A stretch of 58,543 nucleotides of DNA. Source: Candidatus Eisenbacteria bacterium RBG_16_71_46. GTDB taxonomy: Bacteria > Eisenbacteria > RBG-16-71-46. How positions within the stretch are numbered: position 1 is the first letter of the stretch; each line of letters starts with the position of its first letter. Positions 8,141-19,540 of the stretch are shown one piece after another. The DNA lies in contig MFFQ01000013.1 of the NCBI GenBank assembly GCA_001780165.1, forward strand, positions 1 to 58,543, read 5' to 3'. The notes beneath the pieces are model-generated. The model was given only the letters and a program-made list of their open reading frames with translations, did no database searches and was not told the origin of the DNA. The translations under genes and the position numbers were made by a program.

Positions 8141-9781
8141 TTGACCCCGTCGCAGACCGCCCACCCCTCGTCCCTCGTTCGTGCCTCCTGGTGGCTCGCC
8201 GCCCTGGCGCTGCTCGCGCTGCGGCTTCCGCATCTCGGCGGCCCGCTCGACGACCCGCACGCGTGGCGGCAATGCGACACCGTGCATTACAGCCTGGACT
8301 TCCACCGGCACGGCATCGACCTGCTCCACCCGGCGGTGTGCTGGCTCGGGGGGCACCGCACGCTGATCCTCGAGTTCCCGCTGCCCGAGGCGATGGCGGC
8401 GCTGCTCTATCGCGTGGGGGGGGCGGATCCGATGTGGGACCGCGTCGTGGCGCTCGCCTTCTTCATCGCCGCCGCGGGCTACTTTCTCGCGTTCGCCCGG
8501 CTCGTCGCCGGAGGGCGCGCCGCGCGGCTCGCGACGCTCGCCTACCTCGCGCTTCCGCTCGGGCAGTTCTATTCGCGCGCGGCCCACGTGGACTTCGCCG
8601 CCACCGCCTTCGCCCACGGCCTGCTGTATCACGGCTCCCGCGCCTTCCGCGACCGCTCGGTGCTCCACGCCTCGCTCGCCGGGGGAGCGGGCGCGCTCGG
8701 CGCGATGATCAAGGCGCCCTACGTGTTCCCGGTGCTGGGGCCGCTCGCGCTCGCGGCGCTCGCCGCGCCGATGCTGTCCACGCTGCTGCTCGGGGTCCTC
8801 GCGCTGGGGATGACGAGCGCGGCATTCGTGCTGTGGCGGCGGCACGTGGACGCCGTCAACGCCGCAGCGCCGGACTGGAGCTTCCTGCCCGGGTACTACA
8901 AGGAGGTGAATCCGGCGTGGTGGTACTTCGGCAGCCCGGCCCAGCGGCTGGTGCTCCACGACTGGGTGCGGATCGCGCGCCGCGCGCTGTTCGCGGTGGC
9001 GACGCCGATCGGGGCGCTGCTCGCCGTCGCCGGCCTGGCCGGCCCGGGCGCGGCGGGCCGGCGCTTCGGACCGCGCGCCTATGCGCTCGCGTGGGCGGGG
9101 TCCACAGTGCTCTACGTGCTGGTCTTCTTCCCGCTCAACGTCATCCACGACTACTATCAGATCCCGTTCCTGGCGCCCGTGGCGCTGCTGGTCGGATGCG
9201 GCATGGAGGTCCTCTGGGAGCGATTGCCGCCGCTCCGAGGCGTGCCGGCGGGCGTGCTCGTGCTGGTCCTGTTCCTCGGCTTCGCGCTGTGGATGCCGGT
9301 GCCGCTCGGCTATTACCGCGTGGACTGGCTGCGGGTCGAAGCCGGCCGCGCCCTCGCGCGGCACACCCGGCCGGACGAGCTGCTGGTCGCCGCGGATCAT
9401 GCCTCGGGCCATTCGGATCCTCGCCTGCTGCTCCGGGCCGATCGCGAGGGATGGTCGCTGGCCATCGCCGATCTCACCCCGGAACGCCTGGCGAGGCTCG
9501 AGCAGCTCGGCGCCCGCTGGGTGGCGGTGATCACCAGCCCGGGGCGCCCGGAGCGGGTGCCGCCGGCCTTCCTGCGACCGGCGCGCGCGGCGCGCGTGCC
9601 ACTGAGCCATGACGGCCGGGTGCTCGGGACGCTCGAGCTGTTCCGCCTCGGCGGAAGCGAGGCGGGAGCGGCGCCGGGCGCCGGGCTCCCCCTGGGTCCG
9701 CCTCCGCTCGCGCCCGCGCCGGGGTCCGCCGCGCCCGGGTCCGCCGTCCCGGGTGGAACCGCACCGGGGTCCCGGCCATGA
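8141..9781 (+). CDS. GT39-type membrane glycosyltransferase, second paralogue
   Basis: This protein of about 546 residues has some ten hydrophobic helices and an early periplasmic motif (DDPHAWRQCDT) that places acidic residues where GT-C enzymes hold the catalytic Asp. It is a distant relative of the GT39 protein at 3521-5146. I chose the TTG at 8141 because GGGAG lies 5 bp upstream, whereas any longer reading would start within or before the palindromic element. The C-terminus degenerates into a Pro-Gly-Ala tail made by short tandem GC-rich repeats (APGSAAPGSAV), probably unstructured. Its stop overlaps the ATG of the polysaccharide deacetylase (ATGA), so the two are coupled and likely modify the same glycan. 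Confidence 0.8.
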   Translation: MTPSQTAHPSSLVRASWWLAALALLALRLPHLGGPLDDPHAWRQCDTVHYSLDFHRHGIDLLHPAVCWLGGHRTLILEFPLPEAMAALLYRVGGADPMWDRVVALAFFIAAAGYFLAFARLVAGGRAARLATLAYLALPLGQFYSRAAHVDFAATAFAHGLLYHGSRAFRDRSVLHASLAGGAGALGAMIKAPYVFPVLGPLALAALAAPMLSTLLLGVLALGMTSAAFVLWRRHVDAVNAAAPDWSFLPGYYKEVNPAWWYFGSPAQRLVLHDWVRIARRALFAVATPIGALLAVAGLAGPGAAGRRFGPRAYALAWAGSTVLYVLVFFPLNVIHDYYQIPFLAPVALLVGCGMEVLWERLPPLRGVPAGVLVLVLFLGFALWMPVPLGYYRVDWLRVEAGRALARHTRPDELLVAADHASGHSDPRLLLRADREGWSLAIADLTPERLARLEQLGARWVAVITSPGRPERVPPAFLRPARAARVPLSHDGRVLGTLELFRLGGSEAGAAPGAGLPLGPPPLAPAPGSAAPGSAVPGGTAPGSRP

Positions 9782-10680
9782 CGCGTCCTCCCGCGACGGT
9801 GAGCGTCGACGTCGACCCGGTGGACCTCCACCTCGTGGGCTACGGCTTCCGCGGGCTCGCGCCCGATCCCCTGGTGTACACGCGCGCCGTGCCGCGCCTG
9901 CTCGAGCTGTTCTCGAGCCTCGGCGTGCGCGCCACCTTCTTCGTGGTCGGGCGCGACGCCGCCGCGCACGCGGACGCGGTGCGCGCCATCGCCGCCGCCG
10001 GGCACGAGGTGGCGAGCCACTCGCTCACCCACCCGATGGCGTTCGCCCGACTGCCGGAGGAGGGCAAGCGGCGCGAGCTGGTGGAGTCGCGCGGGGGGCT
10101 CGAGCGGGCGGGGGGCGGACGCGTCGTGGGCTTTCGCTCGCCCAACTTCGACTTCGACGCGCGATCGATCGCGCCGCTGCTCGATGCCGGCTACCGCTAC
10201 GACGCCTCGGCCTACCCCACGCCGCTGCTGTTGCCGGCGCGCCTGCTGCTGGCCCTCAAGTCGCGCGACCCCGCCGCGGTGCGCGGCCTCCGACCGTGGC
10301 CCTCGAGCTGGATGCGGCGCCCGCATCGCTGGGCGGCCGCGGGGCGCTCGATCCAGGAATTTCCGGTCTCGGTGACACCGCGGCTGCGGTTTCCCGTCTA
10401 CCACACGGCGCGCTATTTCATGGACGAGCGGCGCTTCCGCTCCCTGCTCGACGGCTTCGCGCGGCGCGGCGAGCCGCTGTCGTACCCGCTCCATGCGGTG
10501 GACGCGCTGGGCCTGCGCGAGGACGGCGTGGACCCGCGCCTGGCGCGCCATCCGGGGCTCGGGCGCGGGCTCGCCGCCAAGCTCGCCCTGCTCGCGTCCA
10601 GCATCGGGGCGATCGCCGAGAGGTTCGACGCGCTCCCCTTCGCCGCGCGGCTGGAGCCGGAGGTCGGGGCCGGCGCCTGA
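9778..10680 (+). CDS. Polysaccharide deacetylase (CE4 / NodB-like)
   Basis: CE4 enzymes remove N-acetyl groups from polymeric amino sugars using a divalent metal. All landmarks are here in 300 residues. The first motif is SVDVDP with D11 and D13, the metal motif is HEVASHSLTHP with H76, H81 and H85, and the RxP motif is GFRSPN with R120. No signal peptide or membrane helix is evident, so it acts on a cytoplasmic or membrane-associated precursor, or is exported by another route. Deacetylases of this type are well known next to exosortase and exopolysaccharide loci, which matches the neighbours here. The start overlaps the preceding stop by 4 bp. Confidence 0.9.
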   Translation: MTRPPATVSVDVDPVDLHLVGYGFRGLAPDPLVYTRAVPRLLELFSSLGVRATFFVVGRDAAAHADAVRAIAAAGHEVASHSLTHPMAFARLPEEGKRRELVESRGGLERAGGGRVVGFRSPNFDFDARSIAPLLDAGYRYDASAYPTPLLLPARLLLALKSRDPAAVRGLRPWPSSWMRRPHRWAAAGRSIQEFPVSVTPRLRFPVYHTARYFMDERRFRSLLDGFARRGEPLSYPLHAVDALGLREDGVDPRLARHPGLGRGLAAKLALLASSIGAIAERFDALPFAARLEPEVGAGA

Positions 10681-10854
10681 ACCCGCGGGCGGGTGCGCCG
10701 TGCCGGCGACGGAGACCGCAGATGGCGGGCCGGCTGCGAGCGCCGTCCGCGGCATCCACCTCATCGACTCGGGTGGCGGCCGGGCCGCAGGCGGCCGGCG
10801 CGGGTCTGTCGTATGGTGGTGCGCGGGAGATCGTTCCCTCTAGGAGGTGCTGCC

Positions 10855-12210
10855 ATGGGGCTCCGCGCTTCTCGCCCGATCCCGCTTCTCGCCGTGGCGG
10901 CCTGCGGCGCCGCTCTCGCCTGCGCGAGGGCTGACGCCGCGGGTCCCGCGGTCACCGTCTACAGCCAGAACCTGGCCTTCGTGCGCGAGGTGCGCACGCT
11001 GACCCTCGGGGGGTCGCTCGACACGCTGCGCCTCGGCGACGTGCCGGAGGCGATCGACCCCACCTCGATCACGCTCGCGCCGGCGGGAGGCGGGCGGCTG
11101 GTTCGGCTCGCCTACCGCTTCGATCTCGCGAGCGGGGACCGGCTGCTCGAAGCCGCGCGCGGCCGCCGGGTCGAAGTCGTGGGGCGCGGCGACCGCGCGA
11201 CCGCGGGAACGCTGCTGGCGGTCGACGGCGCCTGGCTGGTGGTGCAGGGCGCCGACGGCGCCCTGCACACGCTGTCGCGCTCGGCGGTCGAGGACGTGCG
11301 GCTCCCGGGCCCCGGGTTGGGAACGTCGCTGCGTCCGACGCTCGAAGCGGTGATCGAGGGCGCCCGCCGCGGGAAGGTCGAGGTCGAGCTGTCCTACTTG
11401 ACCGGCGGTCTGTCCTGGAGCGCCGAGCACACCCTGGTGCGCCGCGGCGAGCGGGCGGGGGTGTGGTCGGCCGCCGTGACCGTGGAAAACACGTCGGGCC
11501 GCGACTTCGCGGAAGCGACCCTCAAGCTGGTGGCGGGAAGTCCGAGCCGGGCGGTCCCTTCATCGCCCCGCCCCATGATGATGATGATCGGGGAGGCCAA
11601 GTCGTCCGCGCCCGATCTCGGGGAGGAGGCCTTCTCCGAATACCACCTCTACACCCTGCGCCGGCCGGCCCTGCTGCGCGATCGCGAGAGCCAGCGGCTC
11701 AGCATGATCGAGCCGCGGGAGATCCGCCTCACGCCGCGCTACCTCTATCGCGGCGGCGACCCGCGGGGGGTCATGAGCCAGCTCGTGGTCAAGAACACCT
11801 CCGCGGACGGCCTGGGCGTGCCGCTGCCGGGGGGTCGGGTGCGCATCTACGAGCCCGACGCCGGCGGGACGCTCCAGTTCACCGGCGAGACCGCGATCCA
11901 GCACACGCCCGAGAACGAGACGCTGACGATCGACGTCGGCGCGGCCTTCGACCTCGCGGCCGAACGCCGGCAGGTCTCGAGCCGGCGCATCTCGGACCGC
12001 GAGCGCGAGTGGTCGGCCGAGATCCGCCTGCGCAACCGCAAGCCGGGGGCGGTGACCGTCGTGGTCGAGGAGAACGTCCCGAGCGACGCCGAGATCGTGA
12101 GCCGGAGCCACCCGTTCACGCGCAAGGACGCCCAGACCGTGCAGTTCGAGGTCGCGGTGCCCGCCGGAGCCGAAGCGACGCTCAGCTATACGGCCCGCAC
12201 GCGCTCCTGA
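10855..12210 (+). CDS. Secreted DUF4139-family protein
   Basis: This 451-residue protein has a signal peptide (basic start, [13 protein letters not shown] core, cleavage near ADAAG). It begins at an ATG with an excellent ribosome site (AGGAGG, 7 bp upstream). The body is all-beta in character. It begins with the [13 protein letters not shown] strand and contains the [16 protein letters not shown] segment typical of DUF4139 proteins, whose biochemical role is unknown. The C-terminal part ([14 protein letters not shown] and the following [11 protein letters not shown]) looks like an immunoglobulin-like domain. A run of four Met follows residue 240. It stands alone between the glycan genes and uvrB. 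Confidence 0.8.
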   Translation: MGLRASRPIPLLAVAACGAALACARADAAGPAVTVYSQNLAFVREVRTLTLGGSLDTLRLGDVPEAIDPTSITLAPAGGGRLVRLAYRFDLASGDRLLEAARGRRVEVVGRGDRATAGTLLAVDGAWLVVQGADGALHTLSRSAVEDVRLPGPGLGTSLRPTLEAVIEGARRGKVEVELSYLTGGLSWSAEHTLVRRGERAGVWSAAVTVENTSGRDFAEATLKLVAGSPSRAVPSSPRPMMMMIGEAKSSAPDLGEEAFSEYHLYTLRRPALLRDRESQRLSMIEPREIRLTPRYLYRGGDPRGVMSQLVVKNTSADGLGVPLPGGRVRIYEPDAGGTLQFTGETAIQHTPENETLTIDVGAAFDLAAERRQVSSRRISDREREWSAEIRLRNRKPGAVTVVVEENVPSDAEIVSRSHPFTRKDAQTVQFEVAVPAGAEATLSYTARTRS

Positions 12211-12259
12211 GCGAGGGGCGGGTCGCACGAGAGGGCGGGGTACTCGAGGGGCGGGCCAC

Positions 12260-12288
12260 TCGACCCCCGCGCCCGCCTCGGGTAGCAT
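12260..12288 (+). promoter_or_regulatory. Promoter for uvrB, predicted leaderless
   Basis: TCGACC and TAGCAT are separated by 17 bp. Only 8 bp lie between the -10 hexamer and the ATG of uvrB, and there is no Shine-Dalgarno, so the transcript would begin at or next to the start codon. Confidence 0.55.
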
Positions 12289-12296
12289 CGCGCCGC

Positions 12297-14408
<2,112 letters not shown>

Positions 14409-14415
14409 CGCGCCG

Positions 14416-15309
14416 ATGCTCGAAGCCATCGCTCTGCCGCTGGTCCGGTTCGCGCTCTCCGAGGACGTCGGCACCGGGGACATCACCACGCTCAATGCGG
14501 TGCGATCCGGGGTCAACGCGCGGGCGGCGATCCTGGCGCGCGCCGCGGGCATCATCGCGGGGGTCGAGGTCGCGGGGATGACCTTTCACGAGGCCGAGCC
14601 GGCGCTCAAGTTCCGGCCGCTGGTGCGCGACGGCGATGCGGTGCAGCCCGGCGTGGCGGTGGCGCAGGTGGTGGGCGAGGTCGGCGGCATCCTCAAGGCG
14701 GAGCGCACCGCGCTGAATTTCCTCCAGCGGCTCTCCGGCGTCGCCACCCTCACGCGCCGCTTCGTCCAGCTGATCGAGGGCACCGGTGCGGTGATCCTCG
14801 ACACGCGCAAGACCACCCCGGGGCTGCGCTTCCTCGAGAAATACGCGGTCAAGGTGGGCGGTGGCGAAAACCACCGTCTGGCGCTGTGGGACATGTACCT
14901 GGTCAAGGACAACCACATTCGCGCCGCGGGCGGGCTCCGCGAGGCGATCGACCGCATCTCGCGCACCCGCCAGGCCGAGCTGCTGCTCGAGGTCGAGATC
15001 GAGTCGCTCGACCAGCTCGAGCAGGCGCTGCGCCCGGAGGTGGACCGCATCCTGGTGGACAACCGCCCGGTGCGCGACGTGCGGATGGTGATCGAGAAGG
15101 TGGATGCCTGGTGCCAGGCGCATCCCCCCGATTCGCCGCGCATGCCGGCGGGGGCCACGCGCTGGCCGCAGATCGAGGTTTCGGGCGGCATCACCCTCGA
15201 GACCGCGCGCCGCTATGCCGAGGCCGGGGCCGACTTTCTCTCGGTCGGGGCGCTCACCCATTCGGCGCCCGCGCTCGACCTCAGCCTGGAGATCGAGGAA
15301 GTTGGCTGA
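14416..15309 (+). CDS. nadC: Nicotinate-nucleotide pyrophosphorylase (carboxylating)
   Basis: This is quinolinate phosphoribosyltransferase, which makes nicotinate mononucleotide from quinolinate and PRPP in de novo NAD synthesis. The 297-residue protein carries SEDVGTGDIT at the N-terminus and AERTALNFLQRLSGVAT in the middle. The signature LDTRKTTPGLR is followed by KYAVKVGGGENHR and LVKDNH, all substrate-binding segments. The end, GGITLETARRYAEAG, closes the alpha/beta barrel. It begins the densely overlapping cofactor/export run and overlaps birA by 8 bp. Confidence 0.97.
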   Translation: MLEAIALPLVRFALSEDVGTGDITTLNAVRSGVNARAAILARAAGIIAGVEVAGMTFHEAEPALKFRPLVRDGDAVQPGVAVAQVVGEVGGILKAERTALNFLQRLSGVATLTRRFVQLIEGTGAVILDTRKTTPGLRFLEKYAVKVGGGENHRLALWDMYLVKDNHIRAAGGLREAIDRISRTRQAELLLEVEIESLDQLEQALRPEVDRILVDNRPVRDVRMVIEKVDAWCQAHPPDSPRMPAGATRWPQIEVSGGITLETARRYAEAGADFLSVGALTHSAPALDLSLEIEEVG

Positions 15310-16111
15310 GCCCGCCTTCGACCGCGGCGCGTTCTCGGCGCGCCTCGCCACGCGGCGGCTCGGCCGCCACCTGCTGGTGCGCGCCGAGGTCGAGTCCACC
15401 AACGATGTCGCCTGGGAGGCGCTCGCGGCGGGCGCTCCGGATGGCACCACGGTGGTGGCGGACCGCCAGACCCGCGGGCGCGGCCGCGCGGGCCGGCGTT
15501 GGCACACGGCGCCCGGCCGGGGCCTGGCGCTCTCGGTCGTGATGTTTCCCGGCTGCGAGCGCGGCCGGCTCGGAGCGCTGCCCCTCGCCGCGGGCCTCGC
15601 GCTGGCGCGCGCGCTCGAGCGGCTCGGCGCCGCGGCGGAGCTGCGCTGGCCCAACGATCTCACGCTCGGCGGACGCAAGGTGGCCGGCATCCTCTGCGAA
15701 AGCCGTCGCGACACCGCCGGCGGTGACGTGGTGGTGATCGGAACGGGCCTCAACGTCGCCCAGCGGGCCGAAGACTTCCCCGCGGAGCTGGCGGCGGGCA
15801 CGACCTCGCTGGCGCTCGAGGACGTGGTGGCGACGCGCGAGGCGGCGGCGGCCGAGTTCCTCAACGCCCTCGAGCCGCTGTGGGACGAGATGGAGGAGGG
15901 CGGCCGCGAGCGCGTGCTCGAGGCGTGGAAGGCGCGCGCCGGCTTCTGGGGGCGGCCGGTCGCGGTGCGCACCGCCGGCGGCGAAGTCACCGGCATCGCG
16001 CGCGATCTCGATCCCGAGGGCGCCCTGCTCCTGGCGCTCCCCGAGGGCGGCGAGCTGCGGGTCCTGGCCGGCGATCTGGTCGAGACCGGGCCGGCGCGGG
16101 TGGAGCGATGA
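15302..16111 (+). CDS. birA: Biotin--[acetyl-CoA-carboxylase] ligase, HTH-less form
   Basis: This ligase makes biotinyl-AMP and transfers biotin to the carrier lysine of carboxylases. At 269 residues it lacks the N-terminal winged helix of the E. coli repressor-ligase and so is enzyme only. Visible motifs are VESTNDVAWE, the biotinyl-AMP loop GRGRAGRRWH, RWPNDLTLGGRKVAGIL and the C-terminal SH3-like domain from about residue 215. I chose the TTG at 15302, inside the end of nadC with GAGG just upstream, because it gives the expected N-terminus. Earlier Met codons lie in arginine-rich translation antisense in character to nadC. Its TGA overlaps the tatC ATG. Confidence 0.93.
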   Translation: MAEPAFDRGAFSARLATRRLGRHLLVRAEVESTNDVAWEALAAGAPDGTTVVADRQTRGRGRAGRRWHTAPGRGLALSVVMFPGCERGRLGALPLAAGLALARALERLGAAAELRWPNDLTLGGRKVAGILCESRRDTAGGDVVVIGTGLNVAQRAEDFPAELAAGTTSLALEDVVATREAAAAEFLNALEPLWDEMEEGGRERVLEAWKARAGFWGRPVAVRTAGGEVTGIARDLDPEGALLLALPEGGELRVLAGDLVETGPARVER

Positions 16112-16863
16112 GACCCGACCCGCGGCAGACGGGCGAGATGCCGTTCCTCCAGCACCTGGAGGAGCTGCGCCAAGTGCTCTTCCACTCGGCGATCGGCTGC
16201 GTGGTCGGGGCCGCCGGCGGCTGGTGGCTGGCACCGCGCATCCTCGAGCATCTCATCCGGCGCACCGTGGGGCAGGCGATCGTGCTGTCGCCGATCGAGG
16301 CGTTCAACGAGCGCATCAAGCTGTCGCTCATTCTCGGGTTCCTGTTGTCGGCGCCCTACGTGCTGTACCGGATCTGGAGCTTCATCCTCCCGGGCCTGTA
16401 CCGGAAAGAGCGCCGCTGGGTCCTGCCCCTGGCGGGCGGCTCGCTGGTGATGTTCGTGCTCGGCCTGTGGGCGGCCTACGACTACGTGGTGCCGCTCGTG
16501 GTCCGGGTGATGGGGCAGTTCATGACGCCCAGCATGAAGGCCGAGATCCAGGTCGGCCCACTGCTCGGAATGACCTACGGCATGGCGCTCGCCTGCGGCA
16601 TCGTGTTCCAGCTCCCGCTGGTGACGATGGGGCTCACGGCGATCGGGCTGGTGACGCCCGGGGCCTTGCTGCGCCAGTGGCGCTACGCGCTGGTGGCGGT
16701 ATTCTTCGTCACGGCGGTGATCACGCCCGGGGACGTGGTGACCGCCCAGCTCGTCATGGGGGTACCGATGACGGCGCTCTACTTCCTGAGCGTCGGGCTG
16801 TCCTGGTTGGTCTGGAAGCGCAAGGTGGCGCGCGCGGCGAGAGAGGAGACCGAGGATGCCTGA
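16108..16863 (+). CDS. tatC: Twin-arginine translocase subunit TatC
   Basis: TatC is the multi-pass receptor of the Tat pathway that binds the twin-arginine signal of folded precursors. The 251-residue protein has six hydrophobic helices and the conserved signatures: FLQHLEELRQ at the cytoplasmic N-terminus (signal binding), LSPIEAFNERIKLS, the PYVLYRIWSFILPGLYRKE loop and PLLGMTYGMALACG. It starts at the ATGA overlap with birA and overlaps coaX by 8 bp. The small partner tatA is about 29 kb away at 45780-45986, so the translocase genes are split between two operons. Confidence 0.96.
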   Translation: MRPDPRQTGEMPFLQHLEELRQVLFHSAIGCVVGAAGGWWLAPRILEHLIRRTVGQAIVLSPIEAFNERIKLSLILGFLLSAPYVLYRIWSFILPGLYRKERRWVLPLAGGSLVMFVLGLWAAYDYVVPLVVRVMGQFMTPSMKAEIQVGPLLGMTYGMALACGIVFQLPLVTMGLTAIGLVTPGALLRQWRYALVAVFFVTAVITPGDVVTAQLVMGVPMTALYFLSVGLSWLVWKRKVARAAREETEDA

Positions 16864-17692
16864 GCGGCGTAGGGCCAAACGCTCGCCCGTGGCTCGCCGT
16901 CGCATGCGGCGTCCGGCGCCGCGGGCGCGCCTGCTGGCGGTGGACGTCGGCAACACCGAGACGGTCGTGGGGTTGATGGAGGGCCGCGAGGTGCGGCGCA
17001 TGTGGCGGCTCTCGAGCGGGCGGCCCACGGCGGACGAGGTCGCGCTCCAGCTGCGCGAGCTGCTCCGCGACGAGGCCGCCGTCGGGCGGGCGGCCCCGCT
17101 TCATCCGGTGCTCTCGTCGGTCGTTCCCGCGCTGACCATGAACTGGGGCGTGGCGCTGGCGCGGCACACCGGGCGCGCGGTGCTCGAGGTCGGGGCCGCG
17201 ACCGCGAAGAGCCTGCGCATTCGCTACCATGACCCGACCTCGGTGGGTGCCGACCGGATCGCGAATGCGGTCGCGGCGCGCGGTCTGTACGGCACGCCGG
17301 CGATCGTCGTGGACCTCGGCACCTCGACCAACTTCGACTGCATCTCACGCGAAGGCGACTACCTGGGGGGCGCGCTCGCGCCCGGGGTGGCGACCTCCGC
17401 GGAGGAGCTGTTCCGCCGCGCGGCGCGCATTCCGCGGGTCGAGCTGCGGCGCCCGGCGCACGCCATCGGTCGCACCACCGCCGAGGCGGTGCAGTCGGGC
17501 GTGGTGTGGGGCGCCGCGGGCCTGGTGGACGCGCTCGTGCGCCGGCTCGCGTTGGAGATGAAAGGAACGCCGCATGTCATTGCGACCGGTGGTATTGCAA
17601 GGCTGATCGCTCCCGAGTGCGAGACCATCAACGTGGTGGACGAGGCGCTGACCCTGAAGGGCCTGGCGCTGGTGTGGGAGGAGAACGCGTGA
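16856..17692 (+). CDS. coaX: Type III pantothenate kinase
   Basis: CoaX phosphorylates pantothenate in the first step of coenzyme A synthesis. The 278-residue protein has the ASKHA-fold phosphate motif AVDVGNTET at about 28-36, the substrate motif GADRIANAVAA and the second phosphate motif VVDLGTSTNFD. The last is usually GTATTFD, so this Ser-Thr-Asn variant is slightly unusual. The adenosine-side segment is ATGGIARLI. The first 24 residues are very basic and not typical of the family, and the true start could be a later codon. GAGAGGAG upstream supports the ATG at 16856. panB and panC of the same pathway lie in the operon at 42004-43742. Confidence 0.93.
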   Translation: MPERRRAKRSPVARRRMRRPAPRARLLAVDVGNTETVVGLMEGREVRRMWRLSSGRPTADEVALQLRELLRDEAAVGRAAPLHPVLSSVVPALTMNWGVALARHTGRAVLEVGAATAKSLRIRYHDPTSVGADRIANAVAARGLYGTPAIVVDLGTSTNFDCISREGDYLGGALAPGVATSAEELFRRAARIPRVELRRPAHAIGRTTAEAVQSGVVWGAAGLVDALVRRLALEMKGTPHVIATGGIARLIAPECETINVVDEALTLKGLALVWEENA

Positions 17693-19539
17693 ACGGTGCA
17701 AGGCAACTCTGGATCGGCGGCGCCTTCGCTGCCGTGACCGGGCTGGCGCTGGCGGCGTCCTGGACGGGCGCCCCGGCGGCGCCTGCGTTACCGGCCGCGG
17801 GCAACGCGCCGGACAGCGCCTACGCCATGGCCTGGGTGCGCTGGCTCGCGGATCCCGCCCGCGAGGGCCGCGGCGCCGGCACGGCGGGGCTCGACTCGGC
17901 GGGAGCCGCGATCGCGCGCGAGATGGCGCGCCTGGGACTGCGACCGGGGGGCGACGGCGGCGCGTGGTTCCAGTCGCTCGAGATCACCACCGGCGTCGAG
18001 GTCGGCGAGCCGTGCGCGATCGAGGCCGCCGGGATGCGCTACCCGCTGGGCGACGACTTCCAGCCGATCGGATTCTCCACCAATGGCACGCTGCGCGCGC
18101 CGGTGGTGTTCGCGGGCTATGGCATCACCGCCCCGGGCTACGACTACGACGACTACGCCGGGCTCGACGCCCGCGACAAGCTGGTGTTGGTGCTGAGCCA
18201 GGAGCCCGGCGAAATGGACACCACCAGCCGCTTCGACGGCGACATCAACACCCCGCATGCCGCGCTGCGCACCAAGGCGATCAACGCGCGCGAGCACGGC
18301 GCGCTCGGCCTGCTGGTGGTGAACGGGCCGCGCCACCACGCCGGCGAGCCCCTGCGCCCGCCGCGCGTCGAGGGCGGCGGCTACATGTCGAGCGGCCTGC
18401 TGGCGGGGTTCGTCTCGGAGCGCGTCGCCGAGGCGCTGCTCGAGCCGCTCGGGGTCACGCTCGCCGGCGCCCAGAGCGCAATCGACGATCACGCCGCGCC
18501 CCACAGCCTGGCGCTCCCCGAATCCGCCACCGTCACCGTGACGCTGAAGCGCACCCGCGCCGAGATCCGCAACGTGGCGGGTTGGATCGCCGGGCGCGAC
18601 ACCACCCGCACGCTCGTCATCGGCGCGCACTACGACCATCTCGGCTACGGCGGCGAGAACGCGCTCGATCCCGACGCCCGCCTGCCCCACGTCGGCGCCG
18701 ACGACAACGCCTCGGGGGTCGGCGTGCTGCTGACGCTGGCGCGTCGCTTCGCGGCCGAGGCGCGGCGGCGTCCGCCGCGGCACAACCTGGTGTTCTGCGC
18801 CTTCACCGGCGAGGAGAGCGGCCTGCTCGGCTCGGGCCACTTCGTGGACGACCCCACGCGCCCGCTCGAGGGCGTCGAGGCGATGCTCAACATGGACATG
18901 GTCGGACGGCTGCGCGACAACCGTCTGATGGTGATGGGTGCCGGCACCGCGGAGGAGTTCAAGCCGCTGCTCGCGGCGGTCAACCGGGCCCAGCGGCCGG
19001 CGTTCGACCTCAAGACCTCGGACGACGGCTATGGACCGAGCGATCACTCGTCGTTCTACAAGCGCAAGATCCCGGTGCTCATGCTGTTCACCGGGGCGCA
19101 CGCCGACTACCACAAGGTCAGCGACACCTGGGACAAGATCGACGAGCCGGGTCTCGAGCGCGTGGGCCGCTTCGCCGCGGCGGTGGTCGAGTCGCTGGAC
19201 ACCCGGCCGCCGGTGCGCTATCTGGTGGCGAAGTCCGACAGCACCGTCGGTCGGATCGCCGGCGGCGGCGGCTACGGCGCCTACCTCGGCACGATCCCGG
19301 ATTACATGCAGACCGAGGGTGGCGTGCTGCTCTCGGGAGTGCGCTCCGAGGGTCCCGCGGACCAGGCCGGGATCCAGGGCGGCGACGTGATCGTCAAATT
19401 CGACGGCGTGCGCATCGACAACATCTACGACTATACCTACGCGCTCCGCTCGCGGAAGCCGCAGCAGCAGGTGCGCATCACCGTCTTGCGCGGGGGCGAG
19501 GAGAAGGAATGCGTCGCCACGCTTGGAAGGAGACCTTAG
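17689..19539 (+). CDS. Secreted M28 zinc aminopeptidase with PA and PDZ domains
   Basis: This exported metallopeptidase of 616 residues has four parts. A signal peptide covers residues 1-30, and a protease-associated (PA) insert carries FAGYGITAPGYDYDDY. The M28 catalytic domain has HYDHLGYG (H314, D316), GADDNASG (D338, D339), TGEESGLLG (catalytic and metal Glu), NMDMVGRL and GPSDHSSF with the final HADYHKVSDT. A C-terminal PDZ domain (GPADQAGIQGGDVIVKFDG) occupies about 530-610. The GTG at 17689 overlaps the coaX stop and has AGGAG 6 bp upstream. It is likely periplasmic or extracellular and takes part in peptide scavenging. The M28-PDZ pairing is known in diderm environmental lineages. Confidence 0.92.
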   Translation: MNGARQLWIGGAFAAVTGLALAASWTGAPAAPALPAAGNAPDSAYAMAWVRWLADPAREGRGAGTAGLDSAGAAIAREMARLGLRPGGDGGAWFQSLEITTGVEVGEPCAIEAAGMRYPLGDDFQPIGFSTNGTLRAPVVFAGYGITAPGYDYDDYAGLDARDKLVLVLSQEPGEMDTTSRFDGDINTPHAALRTKAINAREHGALGLLVVNGPRHHAGEPLRPPRVEGGGYMSSGLLAGFVSERVAEALLEPLGVTLAGAQSAIDDHAAPHSLALPESATVTVTLKRTRAEIRNVAGWIAGRDTTRTLVIGAHYDHLGYGGENALDPDARLPHVGADDNASGVGVLLTLARRFAAEARRRPPRHNLVFCAFTGEESGLLGSGHFVDDPTRPLEGVEAMLNMDMVGRLRDNRLMVMGAGTAEEFKPLLAAVNRAQRPAFDLKTSDDGYGPSDHSSFYKRKIPVLMLFTGAHADYHKVSDTWDKIDEPGLERVGRFAAAVVESLDTRPPVRYLVAKSDSTVGRIAGGGGYGAYLGTIPDYMQTEGGVLLSGVRSEGPADQAGIQGGDVIVKFDGVRIDNIYDYTYALRSRKPQQQVRITVLRGGEEKECVATLGRRP

Positions 19540-19540
19540 A

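Noticed and set aside
9690-9780. Tandem GC-rich repeat as a mobile or regulatory element
   Set aside because: It is in frame, encodes the Pro-Gly-Ala tail of the glycosyltransferase and ends in the coupled start of the next gene. Simple codon-level repeat expansion explains it.
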